64,000 nucleotides of DNA from Rhodospirillales bacterium (GCA_028288725.1 JAQGIC010000135.1:1-64000), one strand, 5' to 3'. Positions 52,427 through 62,024 are shown, counted from the stretch's first letter. A program made the numbers and translations. Notes: generated by a model from the sequence alone, not told the origin.

Positions 52427-53581
52427 CTATTTGCGCTTCCAGGTCACGACCGACGAGACGGCGTAGTTCCAGACGCTGCCGATCGCCGCGCCGGCGATGC
52501 CGGCCAACCACCAGGACGAGCTGTTGCTGGCGAACAGATAGTTCGCGACGCCGACATTGCCGGCATAGCCCACGCCGCAGACCAGCGCGAAGGTGACCAG
52601 CCCCTTGAGGAAGTCCCAGCCCTTCAGTCGGCGGTCGCTGTAGGTCAGGAAATTATTCAGCGTGAAATTGCCGATCATGGCGAGGCCGGCCGCCAGCCCC
52701 TGGGACACCGCGAACGAGAGATGCGCGATATTGAGCGCCAGACCCAGGATCACCAGATGAGCCACGACACCGACGCCGCCGACGATGCTGAACAGCACGA
52801 AGCGGACCGGAATGTACGGACCGATCAGCTTGTCGGCCAGCAAGACCAGATACTCCCAGGCGACAAAGGCATCGAGCTTGCTCTCCCCGGTGTGGCGGAG
52901 GCGGAATTCGTACGGCAGTTCCTTGAGCCTGAGCGGTTTCGGCGAGGAGGCCAGCAGATCGACCAGGATCTTGAATCCCACCGCCGACATCGAGCGCACC
53001 GCCCGATCGAACGCGTCGCGCCGGATCATGAAGAAGCCGCTCATCGGGTCGGCGATCTGGGTCTTCAACACCAGCCGGCCGAGCCGGGTCGCGAGCCCGC
53101 TGATGTTGGCCCGCCGCTTGTTCCAGTCGCCCAGGCCGCCGCCCTCGATATAGCGCGAGCCGACCACCAGATCGTACGGCTCGTGCTTCAGGCAGGCCAG
53201 CATGGCCGGCAACAGCGCTTCATCATGCTGCAGGTCGGCGTCCATGACCGCGACGAGCGGTGCCTGGCTGGCCTGGATACCCTCGATGCACGCCGAGGAC
53301 AGGCCCCGGCGGCCGATGCGATGCAGGCAGCGCACGCGGCCGTCGGCGAGCGACAGGCGCCGGACCTCGTCGCGCGTGCCGTCGGTCGAGTCATCGTCGA
53401 CGAAGATCGCCTCCCAGGCCACCCCCGCCAGCACCCGGTCCAGGCGTCCGACCAGCTCGGCGACGTTGCCGCGCTCGTTCATGGTCGGAATGACGAGGGT
53501 CAGCTCCGGGCCGGCCTGCAACGGGCGAGCCGGCTCGGCGGCCGCGCCCACCGCCACAGAAGATCCAACGTCCAACGCCAT
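52427..53581 (-). CDS. polyprenyl-phosphate sugar transferase fused to GtrA domain
   Basis: The product has 384 residues. ATG 53581 is chosen for the GGGAG spaced 5 nt upstream; an ATG ten codons earlier is possible. The family-2 glycosyltransferase (L-T-L-V-I-P-T-M-N-E-R-G-N-V, D-D-D-S-T-D-G-T and the metal site V-M-D-A-D-L-Q-H-D-E) resembles dolichol-phosphate mannose synthase (about 25-240). A four-helix GtrA domain follows (about 250-384). It charges a polyprenyl phosphate with a sugar and may flip it across the inner membrane for the GT-C-like partner downstream. Confidence 0.88.
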   Translation of the reverse strand: MALDVGSSVAVGAAAEPARPLQAGPELTLVIPTMNERGNVAELVGRLDRVLAGVAWEAIFVDDDSTDGTRDEVRRLSLADGRVRCLHRIGRRGLSSACIEGIQASQAPLVAVMDADLQHDEALLPAMLACLKHEPYDLVVGSRYIEGGGLGDWNKRRANISGLATRLGRLVLKTQIADPMSGFFMIRRDAFDRAVRSMSAVGFKILVDLLASSPKPLRLKELPYEFRLRHTGESKLDAFVAWEYLVLLADKLIGPYIPVRFVLFSIVGGVGVVAHLVILGLALNIAHLSFAVSQGLAAGLAMIGNFTLNNFLTYSDRRLKGWDFLKGLVTFALVCGVGYAGNVGVANYLFASNSSSWWLAGIAGAAIGSVWNYAVSSVVTWKRK

Positions 53582-53953
53582 CACCGCTCCCGGCTCCGTC
53601 ATCCCGAACATACCGTCATGGCCCTAGATATAGGATGAAATCAGCCGACTTCGCCACCCCGCCGCGCGCGCATCGGGATCAGCGAGGAAACCTATGGTGC
53701 CATCCGGGGACATGCTGAGACGGCACGCGGGCAATAGCGCGCCGGGGTATTCTATCGCGGCCATGAAGATGCCCGTTGAGGCGTGAGGCACGCCGGTGGC
53801 CGGGAGGCGGGCGATCCTGTCGGAAATACGGCGGGTGGCCGACCTGTAGATCGGTCACCCTGAAGGACCGTTCAATTGTCGCGGTGGACGCTTGCGGATT
53901 ATTCCCGCGAAGGTGTCAGCATCCGGACCGCCGGAATGCCAGGTGCGATGGAA
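53582..53953. other. intergenic region
   Basis: Nothing of substance is seen. A 30-codon frame at 53694-53786 preceded by GAGGAAACCT is noted but lacks any other support. Confidence 0.4.
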
Positions 53954-54259
53954 TCAGCGTGAACCGCCGCTCGGCTTGTTCTGCCCAGCCGGGTTCGTTT
54001 GAGGGTTGCGCAGGCGATCCTGATCGGACATGCCGCTGCCTTGCTGTGGCGCGTTGGGCTGATGGCCGGTCGCTTGGGTGCCCTGGTCCTTCTGGCCGGT
54101 TCCCTTGCCGCCTTCACCCTTGGAAGCACCACTGCCTTGCTGGGCCGAGCCGGGCTGCTGGGCGGTCGCTTGTGTGCGGTCGCCCTGTTTTTCGTCACGC
54201 TTGCCGCTGCCCATCTGTGGGTTTGCCGGATTGCCGGACGTTTTGTTGTCGTCAGCCAT
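53954..54259 (-). CDS. low-complexity hydrophilic protein
   Basis: The product has 101 residues and the start is preceded by GGAGAAATACT. It is almost entirely Gly, Gln, Ser, Lys, Asn, Asp and Pro, with repeated Q-Q-G-S-G or Q-P-G-S-A-Q-Q-G-S-G segments and no hydrophobic core, so it is probably disordered. There is no signal peptide. Such proteins are often stress-induced hydrophilins, which would fit the stress-related genes that follow, but no homology can be claimed. Confidence 0.6.
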   Translation of the reverse strand: MADDNKTSGNPANPQMGSGKRDEKQGDRTQATAQQPGSAQQGSGASKGEGGKGTGQKDQGTQATGHQPNAPQQGSGMSDQDRLRNPQTNPAGQNKPSGGSR

Positions 54260-54661
54260 AGTATTTCTCCTAATCGTATTGTGATTGGATCAAATATTCT
54301 GTCTAGACATCGAACAGATGGTTATGAATAATCTCAGTTCAACGCACAATTATTTCAAAAAACTGCGGAAAATCTATAATATCTATCAATAATCCATTGC
54401 GATAAACCGCCGATTTCCCTCTATTTTATGATCATTTATCGCGCAAAACATGGCGCGAAATGGCGCCCGCTTATTTCAACGGCTTGCGCTACTAAGGGCG
54501 CCACTCTCTTGCGGGCGGATTGTGCGGCTCCTTGGTACACCGGGAGCGTCTGGCAAGGCTTCATCCAGCACCACCATTGCCATCGTTTGGTGTACCAAAC
54601 GAGCACTTGAAAGTCCGCAGAAACCCTCAGGATATTGAGGCGCCTAGCTTTTTTGGGCGGC
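54260..54661. other. AT-rich intergenic region beside tRNA-Thr
   Basis: The first 180 bp are AT-rich; no gene is convincing. A CGTTTGGT-GT-ACCAAACG inverted repeat lies at 54584-54601, and GGTACACC at 54535-54542 is complementary to its core. The position, beginning where the 3' end of a tRNA lies, is typical of integration sites, though no integrase gene is seen. Confidence 0.5.
54584..54601. repeat. 8-bp-arm inverted repeat near tRNA-Thr 3' end
   Basis: CGTTTGGT (54584-54591) and ACCAAACG (54594-54601) are exact reverse complements around GT, 61 bp from the tRNA-Thr 3' end. Confidence 0.6.
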
Positions 54662-54736
54662 TGGTGCCGGATGCAGGATTTGAACCCGCGACCTTCGGTT
54701 TACAAAACCGCTGCACTACCCCTGTGCTAATCCGGC
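54662..54736 (-). tRNA. tRNA-Thr (anticodon TGT)
   Basis: On the minus strand the acceptor GCCGGAT pairs with ATCCGGC, followed by A and an encoded CCA. The anticodon arm CGGTT-TTGTAAA-CCG gives TGT (threonine, ACA codons). The T-arm GGTTCAAATCC is canonical. Confidence 0.95.
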
Positions 54737-54808
54737 CCGCCAGCCTCATTCGAGTACGTACCTACCACGGCTCCGGCGGAGAGGCCAAGCGGCTCTCGCT
54801 CGGGGGCG

Positions 54809-55318
54809 TTATGCGCTGGGGGCCGCCTGGATGGTCGCCAGGTTCGGAAACAGAGCCGCGCCATGGGCGTGCAGCATGACCGCCATCAGATCCCAGGGCG
54901 CGATCTTGGGCAGCGCCTGGGCCTCGGCCGCGGTGAACAGGCCCTTGCCGGCCCCCTCGGTCTGCACCATGGCCGCCAGATCGGCCGCGGTGAAGGCAAC
55001 GGCGAAGAAATGCATGCGCCACAGCCGGTCGACCGGCCGTGTATTGAGCGCCAATCCGGCGAGCGGCGTCACCAGGGGCGCGCGGAAGCCCAGTTCCTCC
55101 TCCAGCTCGCGCACCATCGCCGCGGCCGGCGCCTCGCCCGGATCAAGGCTCCCGCCGAACAGGGCCCAGTGGCCAGGCATATGGATAGTCGGCTTGTCGT
55201 CGCGCAGCTGCAGCAGATATCGGCCGTCGGGACCGACCAGCACGGCGGCGGCGACCTCGCGATCGGGCGTGCGGGCCAGCGGAAGTGCCAGCGGGGCGGA
55301 CGATGCCATGGAACCCAT
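54809..55318 (-). CDS. NUDIX hydrolase
   Basis: The product has 169 residues. Two starts are possible, 55318 and 55309; neither has a strong ribosome-binding site. The Nudix box is complete: G-G-S-L-D-P-G-E-A-P-A-A-A-M-V-R-E-L-E-E-E-L-G-F. It cleaves nucleoside diphosphates linked to another moiety; the substrate is not deducible. It is monocistronic. Confidence 0.85.
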   Translation of the reverse strand: MGSMASSAPLALPLARTPDREVAAAVLVGPDGRYLLQLRDDKPTIHMPGHWALFGGSLDPGEAPAAAMVRELEEELGFRAPLVTPLAGLALNTRPVDRLWRMHFFAVAFTAADLAAMVQTEGAGKGLFTAAEAQALPKIAPWDLMAVMLHAHGAALFPNLATIQAAPSA

Positions 55319-55512
55319 CCGATGATTTGAGGGAAGGAGGACACGGGGAAGACCGAGGAAATTTAGCAGATTCTTCGGCCCTTGTGCCGTCGTTCGACAG
55401 CGCGGCAAAAAGCCGTTCCCCGCGAAGCGCCGATCCATAAATACCGCAAACGACGGGAACTCGCGTTACTCTGGTGTGTTTTTCGGGTTTTGGATCACAA
55501 AGGAGGACAACC

Positions 55513-55746
55513 ATGCCCCGCTATCGCGTGGATATCCTGAACAGGCGAGGTCAAGCCTGCTTCCACGCCGAGATCACCCAGCAGAACGACGAGGCCGCGG
55601 CCCTTGCGGCACCGACCCTGTGGCCCGGGAGACGGTTGGAGATCTGGGAAGGGAGCCGGCGTGTGGCACTGCTCGACACGGCGCAAGCGCCGTCGGATCT
55701 TCCGCACAGGGCATGCCGGCCGGCACTTCCGACCCTTTTTTTATGA
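55513..55746 (+). CDS. small conserved-type hypothetical protein
   Basis: The product has 77 residues and the ATG is preceded by AGGAGG. The start M-P-R-Y-R-V-D-I-L-N-R-R-G and the W-P-G-R-R-L-E-I-W-E-G-S-R-R-V segment resemble a group of short proteins seen in many alphaproteobacteria, with no function known. A soluble single-domain fold is likely. Confidence 0.6.
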   Translation: MPRYRVDILNRRGQACFHAEITQQNDEAAALAAPTLWPGRRLEIWEGSRRVALLDTAQAPSDLPHRACRPALPTLFL

Positions 55747-55795
55747 ACTTCTAACCAATCGACCTCATAACGGGCGTCGCAGAGACGGAGCCCAG

Positions 55796-55960
55796 ATGAC
55801 GGACGAAGAACGGCGTATACTCTTAGCTTGGTGGAGGAACATGATGCATGAGCACGAAGCGGCCAACCGGCTGGTGGAAGCCGCCGCGTGCCGACGCGAG
55901 ATCTCCAGGCTCGATCCGGCGCCAGTGATGTCCAGGCGTTACGGGCGGGGAGCATCGTAG
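55796..55960 (+). CDS. small hypothetical protein
   Basis: The product has 54 residues, M-T-D-E-E-R-R-I-L-L-A-W-W-R-N-M-M-H-E-H, a mostly helical charged protein. GGAG precedes the ATG. It is 49 nt after the previous small gene and may share its transcript. Support is moderate; no homologue is known to me. Confidence 0.4.
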   Translation: MTDEERRILLAWWRNMMHEHEAANRLVEAAACRREISRLDPAPVMSRRYGRGAS

Positions 55961-55966
55961 GCTTCC

Positions 55967-56182
55967 TCAAACGCCGAGATCGCCATCCCGCTCCAGCTCT
56001 TCCTCGAAAGCATCGGCCGGCGCCCTCGCCCGCCGTCCGATTCGATAAAGCTCACCCGTTGCGATTGCCGTGCCTCTGCCGCAGGTCCGCCAGCAGCCCC
56101 GTTCCAAGAGGGCGACCTCCGGTTCGCTGTCGGCGGAAACCTGAACCCAATAGCGCCCATCTTCGAACCCGTGCGGGGCCAT
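55967..56182 (-). CDS. small hypothetical protein
   Basis: The product has 71 residues. Start 56182 is chosen for GGGAGAG 5 nt upstream. M-A-P-H-G-F-E-D-G-R-Y-W-V-Q-V-S-A-D-S-E-P-E-V-A has the strand-rich W-V-Q-V and R-G-C-W-R-T-C-G pattern of short domains found in several alphaproteobacterial proteins. No function is known. Two GC-rich hairpins lie upstream (56262-56304). Confidence 0.5.
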   Translation of the reverse strand: MAPHGFEDGRYWVQVSADSEPEVALLERGCWRTCGRGTAIATGELYRIGRRARAPADAFEEELERDGDLGV

Positions 56183-56261
56183 CGCATCTCTCCCGTCGCA
56201 AAAGACCGCCGGCGCCCCCATCAGGGAAGAAGCGGGCGCCGGCGGCTGTCTACTGCGCAGC

Positions 56262-56304
56262 CCCGGGAGGAACACTCCCGGGACACTCAGCGTCGCGTAC
56301 TGAG
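56262..56304. repeat. two adjacent hairpins
   Basis: CCCGGGAG (56262-56269) pairs with CTCCCGGG (56275-56282); CTCAG and CTGAG at about 56286-56304 form a second stem. They lie 3' of the Gly-rich gene on the minus strand, where they could end its transcript, but there is no T-tract. Confidence 0.45.
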
Positions 56305-56379
56305 CGATCTACAACAGCCGGGCCCGCGCTCCGGTTCGCCCGCTGCTGCCGCTCCTCAGGCGCCAGGGGGAAAGACCGG

Positions 56380-56802
56380 CTATTGCTTGCCGCTCGTACC
56401 GCTGCCGCCCGGATTTCCGCCTGTGGCGCCCGTCGCCGGCGGTTGACTTACGCCATTCCGTGAGTTTGTGCCGTCCGGGCCGGGTCCGCTCGTCATTGGA
56501 CTGGGGGACTGAGAACTCGGATCGACCGTCCCGGTCGAGCCGTTCGAATTCATGCCGCCGCCGTTGATGCCACCGCTATCGCCCGGATTGGTCGAGCCGA
56601 CGGACCCGCTGGTGCCGGGTCCGCTCGACGCACCGCCGGCACTGCCCGAGCCGGCAGCCCCGGAACCGGCGCTGCCGGTCCCGCCCGCACCGCCGCCGCC
56701 GGCTCCTGCGCCGCCCCCGCCGCCGCCGCCGCCAGCCGCCAAGGCGACCGACGCGCCGGCCATGAGAATTGCCGCCGTTGCGGCTAGTATCGTCGTCTTC
56801 AT
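56380..56802 (-). CDS. secreted glycine/serine-rich protein
   Basis: The product has 140 residues. Start 56802 follows GGAGG by 6 nt. A signal peptide (K-T-T-I-L-A-A-T-A-A-I-L-M-A-G-A-S-V-A-L-A) is followed by a run of eight glycines and then repeated G-S-A-G-G or G-A-A-G-S segments. It is probably disordered and envelope-associated. No defined domain is present. Confidence 0.7.
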   Translation of the reverse strand: MKTTILAATAAILMAGASVALAAGGGGGGGGAGAGGGGAGGTGSAGSGAAGSGSAGGASSGPGTSGSVGSTNPGDSGGINGGGMNSNGSTGTVDPSSQSPSPMTSGPGPDGTNSRNGVSQPPATGATGGNPGGSGTSGKQ

Positions 56803-57032
56803 TCGCGTCCTCCTGCGAGTTGTCTCCTGCTCGAACAAGAGCCCAACGGCAGCCCGGTTCCATGCCCGGCGAGGAAGAGAATGTCGCACGCCGATCCGCT
56901 TGAGACCGGCGCCGCGTTCTGAGCGACGGGGGAGATCGACGCCGGTGAGACTGCAGGAGCCTCTCGGCCCGATATGCGTGACCGGTTTTGCGCGATGAAA
57001 TCAGGGTCGAGGGCGTCGACTGTTTCAGATCG

Positions 57033-59732
57033 CTACACCGAACGGTTCTCTCTTCCAAGGCGCTTGATCGCGGCGTCGAGCGGCTGCTCCGCATCGCAAT
57101 ATTCCGCCCATGCCTTTGTCTTTTCCAGCAACCGCGGCACGGTCCGGAGCGTGTAGGCCTTGGGGTCGAGGGCCGCGTTGACCTGGGTCCAGGTCAGCGG
57201 CATCGACACCGTGGCACCGGCACGCGCCCTGGGTGAGAGCGGCGCCACGGCGGTGGCCATGCGGTCGTTGCGCAGATAGTCGAGAAAGATTTTTCCGCCT
57301 CGCAACTTCTTGGCCATATTCACCACGAAACGGTCGGGGCTTTCTTTGGCGAGACGACGGCAAACCTCCTGGGCGAAACTCTTTGCCTCCGGCCAGGTCG
57401 GCGTTTTGCGCTTCGCCGAAGCCAGCGGCGTCACGACATGCAGCCCTTTTCCGCCCGTGGTTTTGCAAAAGCTCACCAGTCCCAGCCGGTCCAGGATTTC
57501 GCGCATTTCCTTGGCCGCCGCGACGACGGACGAGAACGGCACGTCCGGCCCCGGGTCCAGATCGAATACCAGGCGCCCGGGCACTTCGGGCTGGCCCGGC
57601 TGGCAATTCCAGGGATGCAGTTCGAGTGCCGCGGACTGGGCAAGCGCGGCGAGGGCCTCGATCCTGTCGACCTGAACATACGGCTTGCGGTCGCCGAACA
57701 CCTCCACGAGGTTCAGCAGGTTCGACATCCCCGGCGAACCGTGTCGCTGGAAGAACTGCTGGCCCGCAAACCCGTCGGGCGCCCGGATGATCGAGCAGGG
57801 CCGGCCTTTGATATGCGGCATCAGCCACGAGCCCACGGCCTCGTAGTAGCGGGCAAGGTCGAGCTTGGTCACCGGCTCGCCGTCGCCCGCGTCCGGCCAG
57901 AACGGCTTGTCGGCGTGCGACAGGGCGACGCCCATGACGACGGCCTTCGCCCCCTGGCCGCGGTGCCTGCGAGCCGATACCGATGGCTTCGCGGCCTCGT
58001 CGACATCGGGCACGGCCGTCGTCTTGGCGGGCGCGGGCTCCTCCGCCTCGACTTCCTCGGCGGGTTTGTCCTCCCGCAGCCCCTTGAACGACGCCTGGCG
58101 GACCATGCCGTCGCCCGTCCATCCGGCAAACTGGATCTCCGCCACAAGGTCAGGCGTCACCCAGTTCGTCGTCGAGGTTTTCCGGGGTGCCCCGATCCCG
58201 GTGAATGGCGATGTGTCCGATGCGACAGCCTTCAGGCGCGGCAACAGCGCCCTCACCTTGGCCTCGCCATAGCCGGTGCCGACCTTGCCGACATAGACGA
58301 GATGATCGCCGCTATGGACGCCGACCAGCAGCGAACGGAAGGCACCGTTGGTGGTTTGCCAGCCGCCGATGACGACCTCGTGGCCCGCCCGGCACTTCGA
58401 TTTCACCCAGGTTTCGGTCCGGCCGGACCGGTATGCGGCATCCAGCCGCTTGCTGACGATGCCTTCCAGCGACAGCTTGCACGCCGAACGCAGCACGGCG
58501 TCGCCGCCGGTCTCGAAATGCTCGACGTACCGGATGAGCGCCGCCGTGTCCGGCAGGGACCGGGCCAGCAGGCGTTGCAGACGATCCTTCCTTTGCGACA
58601 GGGGCAGCGGGCGTAGATCGCTGTCGGCGTCGAACAGCAGGTCGAAGGCGTAGAATACGAGATCGTCGGTTTGCTGCTCGGATAGGGCCGCCTGCATCGC
58701 CGCGAAGTCCGGCGCGCCGATGTCGTCCAGGGCCACGATCTCACCGTCGATGATGCAGTCCGACAGCACCGCGGCCTCCCGCGAGATCGCCTGAAACCTG
58801 GCCGTCCAGTCCAGCCCCTTTCGCGTCTTCACCGTCACCTTGCCGTCTGCGACGCGAAGCTGAATGCGATAGCCGTCGAATTTGATTTCGTGAAGCCACC
58901 CTTCGTCGGACGGCGGGCGTTCCCGAATCTGACAAAGCTGAGGCTTGATGAAGTCGGGCATCGTGCTCGCCGCAGCCGGGCGCATGGTCGTCCTGGCTGT
59001 CGTCGCGGGGACCTTGCGCCTGTTCCGCTCGTCGGCAGCATGGCCATGGCTACTGTCCCAAACGGCGCTCGGGTCGGCCGCCGCTTTGGCCGCGAGCATG
59101 AACGGTTTCGGACCGCGTCCTTTGCCTTCTGCGATCTGAGCCATAGACCGGTCCGATGCGATGGAGCGGTCCTCAGCCAACAGGGCATCGGCATCGCCTT
59201 CCCGGGCTTCTTCGTCGCGATGCTTGATCAGCAGCCAGTTGGTCCGCTTGCCTCCGGTGCGGTCCCACTTCATGCGGACCAGAACCCAGCTGCCATGCAG
59301 GCGCTCGCCGTCGAGCGAAAATTTAAAGTCGCCGTCCTTCAAGGCCTGCTCGGGCGACTTGCCGCCTTCCGGCACCCAGTAGCCCCGGTCCCAAAGCTGA
59401 ACCGTGCCGCCGCCATATTCACCTTTGGGGATCGTGCCCTCGAAATCGCCGTAGTCGAGCGGGTGGTCCTCGACCTCGACCGCCAGGCGCTTGTCATGGG
59501 GATCGAGCGACGGCCCCTTGGTCACAGCCCACGACTTGAACACCCCATCGAGTTCCAGGCGGAGATCATAGTGCAGCCGGGTGGCATCGTGCTTCTGGAT
59601 GACGAACCTGCCGCGGTTGGACGGCTTGATCGCCGTGGCACCGCTCGGTTCGGCCGTCTTCTCGAAATCACGCTTCGATCGATAGGTCGAAAGCTTCTGG
59701 TTTTCGGCCACGACGGTCCTCTGTCGGTTCAT
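57033..59732 (-). CDS. ligD: multifunctional DNA ligase D (NHEJ)
   Basis: The product has 899 residues in the order PE-LIG-POL. The 3'-phosphoesterase has [13 protein letters not shown] (about 47-59) and [10 protein letters not shown]. The ATP-dependent ligase has the K-F-D-G-Y-R nucleotidyl lysine (about 284) and the E-G-I-V-S-K-R motif. The primase-polymerase has [16 protein letters not shown] and the G-G-K-G-L-H-V-V motif. With Ku it repairs double-strand breaks, adding nucleotides and cleaning 3' ends. It heads the repair district, with Ku genes downstream of the divergent CsbD-like gene. Confidence 0.97.
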   Translation of the reverse strand: MNRQRTVVAENQKLSTYRSKRDFEKTAEPSGATAIKPSNRGRFVIQKHDATRLHYDLRLELDGVFKSWAVTKGPSLDPHDKRLAVEVEDHPLDYGDFEGTIPKGEYGGGTVQLWDRGYWVPEGGKSPEQALKDGDFKFSLDGERLHGSWVLVRMKWDRTGGKRTNWLLIKHRDEEAREGDADALLAEDRSIASDRSMAQIAEGKGRGPKPFMLAAKAAADPSAVWDSSHGHAADERNRRKVPATTARTTMRPAAASTMPDFIKPQLCQIRERPPSDEGWLHEIKFDGYRIQLRVADGKVTVKTRKGLDWTARFQAISREAAVLSDCIIDGEIVALDDIGAPDFAAMQAALSEQQTDDLVFYAFDLLFDADSDLRPLPLSQRKDRLQRLLARSLPDTAALIRYVEHFETGGDAVLRSACKLSLEGIVSKRLDAAYRSGRTETWVKSKCRAGHEVVIGGWQTTNGAFRSLLVGVHSGDHLVYVGKVGTGYGEAKVRALLPRLKAVASDTSPFTGIGAPRKTSTTNWVTPDLVAEIQFAGWTGDGMVRQASFKGLREDKPAEEVEAEEPAPAKTTAVPDVDEAAKPSVSARRHRGQGAKAVVMGVALSHADKPFWPDAGDGEPVTKLDLARYYEAVGSWLMPHIKGRPCSIIRAPDGFAGQQFFQRHGSPGMSNLLNLVEVFGDRKPYVQVDRIEALAALAQSAALELHPWNCQPGQPEVPGRLVFDLDPGPDVPFSSVVAAAKEMREILDRLGLVSFCKTTGGKGLHVVTPLASAKRKTPTWPEAKSFAQEVCRRLAKESPDRFVVNMAKKLRGGKIFLDYLRNDRMATAVAPLSPRARAGATVSMPLTWTQVNAALDPKAYTLRTVPRLLEKTKAWAEYCDAEQPLDAAIKRLGRENRSV

Positions 59733-59864
59733 TTCGTCACGGCGAACAACCCTCGGGAGGCGCCTTTGGTTCTGACCTGTGCGACGGCTGCCTGTTTGTC
59801 ACAGGAACCTCCGCGCCTTCGACGGTTTCCATACGGGCAACTTCTCTCTGCGGGGGATACCGAG

Positions 59865-60116
59865 ATGGACGAGGACATCATCACCGGCGGCATCGAACGG
59901 GCGGCCGGACGCGCTGAGCGCGTTGCGGGGGCCCTTGCCGGCGATCCGAAGACAGAGATCCACGGCGCCACGCGCGAATTGGGCGGAGCGACCCGCCAGG
60001 CGATCGGCGAAACCAAGGACCGGATCCGGCGCACCGTCGGTGGAAACTCGGCGATGCCGTTTCTGGCCGGGGCCAGCATCGGCCTGATCGTCGGGCTGTT
60101 TCTCACGCGCCGATAG
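59865..60116 (+). CDS. CsbD-like small stress protein with C-terminal membrane helix
   Basis: The product has 83 residues. A ribosome-binding GGGGGA lies upstream of ATG 59865. The helical, charged N-terminal half (A-A-G-R-A-E-R-V-A-G-A-L-A-G-D-P-K-T-E, G-A-T-R-E-L-G-G-A-T-R-Q-A-I-G-E-T-K-D-R-I) resembles CsbD/YjbJ stress proteins. The C-terminal M-P-F-L-A-G-A-S-I-G-L-I-V-G-L-F-L is a membrane helix, like DUF883-type proteins. It stands between ligD and ku. Confidence 0.6.
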   Translation: MDEDIITGGIERAAGRAERVAGALAGDPKTEIHGATRELGGATRQAIGETKDRIRRTVGGNSAMPFLAGASIGLIVGLFLTRR

Positions 60117-60149
60117 GTCGGAACCGGAAGCTTTTCCATGGGGTTGGCC

Positions 60150-60200
60150 AGAGCGCGATGATATGAGGCCCAATCGGCCTCATATCTGGATCGCCCTCTA
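60150..60200. repeat. TAGAG-type palindromic element (type A)
   Basis: AGAGCGCGATGATATGAGGC is followed by a complementary GCCTCATATCTGGATCGC and CTCTA, then CATCAAATAAT. It is nearly identical to 61106-61157, so the first ku gene lies between two copies. Confidence 0.8.
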
Positions 60201-60232
60201 CATCAAATAATCAGCGCATCGGGAGGCGGTCT

Positions 60233-61093
60233 ATGACGGCCAGGGCGAATTGGAAAGGTTTCTTGAAGATCGGCGAGCTGAGCTGCCCGGTAGCATTGTT
60301 CACCGCCGCGTCCCAATCCGAGCGCATCGCCTTTCACACGCTGAACCGCAAGACCGGCAACCGGGTGCACCGGCAGTTCGTCGATGGCGAAACCGGAAAG
60401 CCGGTCGAGCGCGAGGACCAGGTGAAGGGATATGAAGTCTCCCAGGGCGAGTACGTCGTATTCGAGCCGGACGAGATCGCGGCCGTCGTACCGGAGAGCG
60501 ACAAGACGCTGAAGGTGGAGCGCTTCATCGCTTGCGGCGACATCGACGACGTCTATTTCGACCGGCCCTACTATCTGGCGCCGAGCGATCCGGTGGCTGT
60601 TCAGGCCTTCAACTTGATCCGCGATGGGATGAAGCAGAAAAAGGTCGCCGCCTTGGCACGGACTGTGCTCTTTCGACGCGTTCGAACGCTGCTCATCCGC
60701 GCTCATGACAAGGGGTTGATCGCGACCACGCTCAATTTCGATTACGAGGTGCGGTCCTCGGATGAGGCGTTCGAGGATGTTCCGAAGCGCAAGATCCAAG
60801 GCGAGATGCTCGATCTCGCCAAGCACATCATCGAAACGAAACAGGGCGAGTTCGATCCGTCGAAGTTCGACGACCGATACGAATCCGCGCTGGCCGAACT
60901 GGTGAAGGCCAAGCTCGCAGGCAAGCCCTTGCCGAAGCCGAAGGCGCCGAAGCCGACCAAGGTCGTCGATCTCATGGAGGCCCTGCGACAAAGCGCGGGG
61001 GCACGTGCGGAGAAAACCCCGCCCGCTAAGGGAACGGCGAAGAAAGCGGCTTCCAAGAAGGCCGCGGCCACGCCGCATCGCAAAGCCGGCTGA
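60233..61093 (+). CDS. ku: Ku protein (NHEJ end-binding)
   Basis: The product has 286 residues. The Ku core reads [17 protein letters not shown], then [12 protein letters not shown] and Y-Y-L-A-P. It ends in a long lysine/alanine-rich tail ([10 protein letters not shown]). Homodimeric Ku threads onto DNA ends and recruits LigD. The tail is more basic than that of the second Ku, suggesting different DNA or ligase interactions. It is flanked by type-A palindromic elements. Confidence 0.95.
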   Translation: MTARANWKGFLKIGELSCPVALFTAASQSERIAFHTLNRKTGNRVHRQFVDGETGKPVEREDQVKGYEVSQGEYVVFEPDEIAAVVPESDKTLKVERFIACGDIDDVYFDRPYYLAPSDPVAVQAFNLIRDGMKQKKVAALARTVLFRRVRTLLIRAHDKGLIATTLNFDYEVRSSDEAFEDVPKRKIQGEMLDLAKHIIETKQGEFDPSKFDDRYESALAELVKAKLAGKPLPKPKAPKPTKVVDLMEALRQSAGARAEKTPPAKGTAKKAASKKAAATPHRKAG

Positions 61094-61105
61094 CGAGGCG
61101 GCGAC

Positions 61106-61157
61106 TAGAGCGCGATGATATGAGGCCTGCTCGGCCTCATATCTGAATCGCACTCTA
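61106..61157. repeat. TAGAG palindromic element (type A)
   Basis: TAGAGCGCGATGATATGAGG, then complementary CCTCATATCTGAATCGCACTCTA, a symmetric unit of 52 bp, followed by AATCAAATAT and immediately a type-B unit. It lies between the convergent ku genes. Confidence 0.85.
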
Positions 61158-61168
61158 AATCAAATATT

Positions 61169-61220
61169 TAGAGACTGATTCACCGATCAAACCGAGCCGG
61201 TTTGATCGGATCAGGCTCTA
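61169..61220. repeat. TAGAG palindromic element (type B)
   Basis: TAGAGACTGATTCACCGATC, then AAACCGAGCCGGTTT and the complementary GATCGGATCAGGCTCTA. Its right edge (CTA at 61218-61220) is the stop codon of the minus-strand ku2 gene. In reverse complement it nearly matches 49569-49620. Confidence 0.85.
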
Positions 61221-62024
61221 GCGACCTCTCGGGCGCTTCTGATCGGCGGCAATGCTCTTGCGAAGGGCGTCCATGATGTTGACGACATTCGTCGGCCGCT
61301 CCTCAGCCGATGGTTTCGCCTTGGACGGGCGCTTGCCCTTCTTTTTCGCTGTGATCAGGTTGATGAGCTGGGCCTGCACCGGGTCGCCCAGGAGGCTCGG
61401 GTCCCAGGGGACGGTCTTTTGGTCGATCAGCTCCGAGACGAGGGAGACGAGCTGCAGCTCCAGTTTCTCAGCCTTGATGCCGGCGAAATAGGCTGCCGGA
61501 TCTCGCACCTCGTCGCCATAGCGCAACGTCCATAGCACGATGCCACGGTCGCGGGGCTCCAGCATGACGGAGCGCTCCCGCCGGTACAGCACCAGACGTG
61601 AAATGCCGACCGTATCGGTCGCTGCCATCGCCTCGCGGATGACCGAGAATGCTTCCTCGCCGACAGGGTCGTTCGGGGACAGATAGTGTGGGGTGTCGTA
61701 CCAGATCCATTCGATGGATTCGCGCGGCACGAACATCTCGATATTGATCGTGCGGGTACTTTCCAGCCCGACGGCATCGAGTTCGTCGTCCTCCAGCATG
61801 ACGAACTCATTGTCGCCCCGCTCGTAGCCCTTGACCTGGTCCTCTTCGTCGACCGGCTTGCCGGAGACGGCATCGACGTAGCGGCTGACGACGCGATTGC
61901 CGGTCGTCCGATTCAGCGTGTGAAAGCGGACCCTCTCGGTCTCGGAGGTGGCCGGGGTCATCGCGACCGGACAGGTTACGAGCGAAAGCTTCAAGTAGCC
62001 TTTCCAGAAGGACCGCGGGGCCAT
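61218..62024 (-). CDS. ku: second Ku protein
   Basis: The product has 268 residues, starting at ATG 62024 (M-A-P-R-S-F-W-K-G-Y-L-K-L-S). It has the same Ku core (V-T-C-P-V-A-M-T-P, F-H-T-L-N-R-T-T-G-N-R-V, Y-L-S-P-N-D-P) but differs widely from the first copy, and its tail is shorter, with K-K-K-G-K-R-P-S-K. Alphaproteobacteria often carry several ku genes that form homodimers or heterodimers. It is convergent with the first ku and uses the stop codon inside the repeat between them. Confidence 0.95.
   Translation of the reverse strand: MAPRSFWKGYLKLSLVTCPVAMTPATSETERVRFHTLNRTTGNRVVSRYVDAVSGKPVDEEDQVKGYERGDNEFVMLEDDELDAVGLESTRTINIEMFVPRESIEWIWYDTPHYLSPNDPVGEEAFSVIREAMAATDTVGISRLVLYRRERSVMLEPRDRGIVLWTLRYGDEVRDPAAYFAGIKAEKLELQLVSLVSELIDQKTVPWDPSLLGDPVQAQLINLITAKKKGKRPSKAKPSAEERPTNVVNIMDALRKSIAADQKRPRGR

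Noticed and set aside
53694-53786. 30-codon frame preceded by GAGGAAACCT.
   Set aside because: Plausible ribosome-binding site but no other support; too short to claim.
54428-54638. Integrase fragment next to tRNA-Thr.
   Set aside because: Two short frames start there, but neither contains recognisable integrase motifs.
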